This document shows positions 62,168-64,000 of a DNA stretch of 64,000 nt, piece after piece (the first letter of the stretch is position 1; every line of letters begins with the position of its first letter). The translations under genes and the position numbers were made by a program. The DNA comes from Nitzschia sp. pyKryTriq1. Lineage: Eukaryota; Bacillariophyta; Bacillariophyceae; Bacillariales; Bacillariaceae. Under the pieces are notes generated by a model that was given only the letters and a program-made list of their open reading frames with translations, made no database searches and was not told where the DNA came from. The stretch spans positions 806,001 to 870,000 of the forward strand of contig OY101117.1 in NCBI GenBank assembly GCA_956465555.1, written 5' to 3'.

Positions 62168-63747
62168 CTACTTTTCAGCTTTGTGGAGTTCAAAGTGAAT
62201 GCGACGCTGCAGTTCAGGATGTGTCCAGTTGTAGGTACGGAAAATAGGCTTGCCCTTCATGGTATATTTCTTTCTTGTCCAAGTGCTGTCTACCGAATAC
62301 AGGAGCGCTGTGCCATTGGCATTCCCCAGTAGCGCCGCCCACACCGCAAAAGTCGAACGTACCATGCCTACCAACTCTGTAGTTCGCCGCATGGCACAGA
62401 AATCGTGCATGGCGGACGGCGGGGAACTGGAGCTACCATCTTTGACTGTTAGCCACTGCACATCAAAGCCTTCCTTTAGTAGTGTATCAAAGTATTCTTG
62501 GGAAGCCTTTCTCCCAGGAAACCGAGTCGCAATGGCAATCGATTTCTTCTGGGTAGAGTTGTTGTTGCTGGAAGGTTGACTATGAGCAAAGATCTCTGTT
62601 GCGACCTTGTGGGCACTTAGCTCTTCCAGACCCGTATTTTTGCCTTGTTTGAGCTCTCCAACAAAGTTACGAAAGTGCTGTGTTGTGCAAGAATAATGAA
62701 TTGGTACAGAACAGAAAGAGTAAGCGACTGCGTGTGGAGAGGCTTCGTTGGAGCCGGCGATGACGTGCACCAATGATCATTACTTACAAATACGGCGACA
62801 TCTGGATCTGGGAGGTCCGCTGTGGCACAGCACGCCTCATCATCAAACTGGAAAAAGTCGCGAAAGTCATCATAGAATTTGTCCATGAATTCTCTGTTTA
62901 TCATCGAGTGGGTTCTGAGAAAGGGGAAGGACACGCCGTGTTGTTTGGACAACAGATCGCTGCGAGTGATAGTACTGCTGCTATTAGCAGAGCCCACCGA
63001 ACCGACAGCAGTCGCCGCGTCTAAAAACAATCCCCATTCTCGCTTCTCAAGCAAGTCTACCAGGTTGTGGATGGATTTCTGAGTGGTATCGAATGAACTT
63101 CCAACATTCATAAATAGAGACTTCGATTGATCCGGACCTAGAAACGTACTCTGGATGCGATCCAGTGTCTTTTGAGAGGTGATTGACGATGATCCCGGAC
63201 CGTGAAAGTTGAGGGATCGCAGATTCGGAAAGCACCGCTTGATTTGTCGCTGTGTTCTCTGATATTTTTCCTCGTTAGAGTTCCTTCGCAACACTAGATG
63301 AGACGCAACGCCGTGGTCTTGCCACAGCATGGTCTGGATAGCACGACCATGAGCGATATAATTCAGCTGGTTACCGAGTTCCCCTGTGAGCTCCACGAGA
63401 ATGCTAATATTCCTAGTAGACGGTAACAATGAGGAATTCTCCTCCTCAACGGATGTCTTCGTGACGGACGCGTCCCACGGGCCGTAGTGTAGACGAGGAG
63501 AACTTCGCGAGGACGACTCCCCCACTTTGTTCCTTTCGCCCAGCTTACGAGAGGAGACGAGGAACTCGTCACCGACGCTCGTCGTGGCAGTAACATTGTT
63601 GACATTAGGCGATGATTCGGACGAGACAAAGGATGCAGCAGGTGCCAACAATTCAATCCAGCCACCCAGCGGGGACTTGAGCACCAACATAGTATTCAGT
63701 GCGACACCCACTGCGCAGCACGTCGTGGCTATGGATCGAATCTTCAT
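62168..63747 (-). CDS. type II membrane GT11-like (putative fucosyl-) glycosyltransferase, copy 2
   Basis: Exons 63747-62788 and 62677-62168 give 489 residues. The 110-bp intron (GTAAGT...ACACAG) sits at the same codon boundary, AVF to HFRNF, as in copy 1 at 8266-9816. The ATG at 63747 begins MKIRS; a longer frame lacks an ATG. An N-terminal membrane anchor (ATTCCAVGVALNTMLVL) predicts Golgi topology. ISILVELTGELGNQLNYIA matches the GELGNQ motif of GT11-like enzymes better than copy 1 does. LVGMVRSTFAVWAALLGNA corresponds to their late SSF motif. Many N-x-S/T sites are present. Its 3' end lies 17 bp from that of the HMUDK-like gene, tail to tail, so the transcripts probably overlap. Sugar and acceptor are unknown. 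Confidence 0.75.
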
Positions 63748-64000
63748 TCTTTGCTTCTTACAAAAGCTATTGCAGGTACTTTCTTCTCTCAACCGGTAGC
63801 TGGGATACTCTGTGTTCGTAGGATTGAAGAATGAATGTTTAATAAAAAAAGAGTCGTCGTGCGTCGATCATCATTCGATCATCTTCATTTTCAATTCTCA
63901 ACAATAACAACAGTGGAAAAATAAAGCAGCACACTCGCGCAACAACGAACTTCACTACTGTAAACAATACTCAAATACTGTAGGTGGTATAAGCCCTCGT
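63748..64000. promoter_or_regulatory. 5' region of GT11-like copy 2, window edge
   Basis: This is the upstream side of the minus-strand gene. An AATAAAAAAAGAG tract and an AATTCTCAACAATAACAACA stretch would fall in the promoter or 5' UTR. No specific sites are recognised. Confidence 0.3.

Overview
This window reads as nuclear DNA of a stramenopile alga, almost certainly a diatom and probably a raphid pennate one (Seminavis-like is a guess). Grounds: a DUF6824-type protein, which I associate with diatoms; two HSF-type factors; a thylakoid-lumen protein with tripartite targeting; a PSTP-stalk LRR protein; and a copia-like retrotransposon fossil. Genes lie on both strands, separated by repeat-rich spacers. 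Where introns can be placed from sequence, 15 are GT-AG, all but one of 77-114 bp (the exception is 196 bp), usually one per gene. I derived several models by joining exons at such introns; no transcript was available.

Layout. 1-1248: spacer with a minisatellite. 1249-3089: DUF6824 protein, then a two-exon globin on the minus strand. 3090-8173: mobile-element graveyard (copia-like pol fossil split by a large foldback element, a second foldback element, a broken DUF6824 gene). 8266-13016: fucosyltransferase-like gene divergent from an AAA ATPase. 13017-22730: inverted scrap of a neighbouring glycosyltransferase gene, a single-pass membrane protein, the intact glycosyltransferase, a four-TM protein, a membrane-anchored serine carboxypeptidase. 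22731-25817: gene-poor. 25818-28316: candidate plastid protein with two SAP-like motifs. 28317-36781: gene-poor stretch, HSF, core-1-galactosyltransferase-like GT31, CHASE-type hybrid histidine kinase. 36782-46919: gag-like fossil, small radical-SAM-like protein, SDHAF4, NIPP1-like FHA protein, PsbQ-like lumenal protein, ATG18/WIPI PROPPIN. 46920-55317: inverted repeat-element pair flanking an LRR protein and an HSF-type factor with two DNA-binding domains; then a SAM methyltransferase. 55318-63747: second hybrid histidine kinase with an adenylate-cyclase-like sensor region, a thymine-hypermodification-family protein fused to Tudor-like and zinc-finger domains, and a second fucosyltransferase-like gene, paralogue of the one at 8.3-9.8 kb.

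Themes: Golgi glycosylation (four type II glycosyltransferase-like genes plus a fragment), signalling (two hybrid kinases, a PP1-regulator-like FHA protein, a globin) and transcription or chromatin (HSFs, DUF6824, and the HMUDK/aGPT-Pplase-like protein, the best candidate for an undescribed system). There is no operon logic; neighbours seem functionally unrelated. I saw no rRNA, convincing tRNA, CRISPR array or prokaryotic signal.
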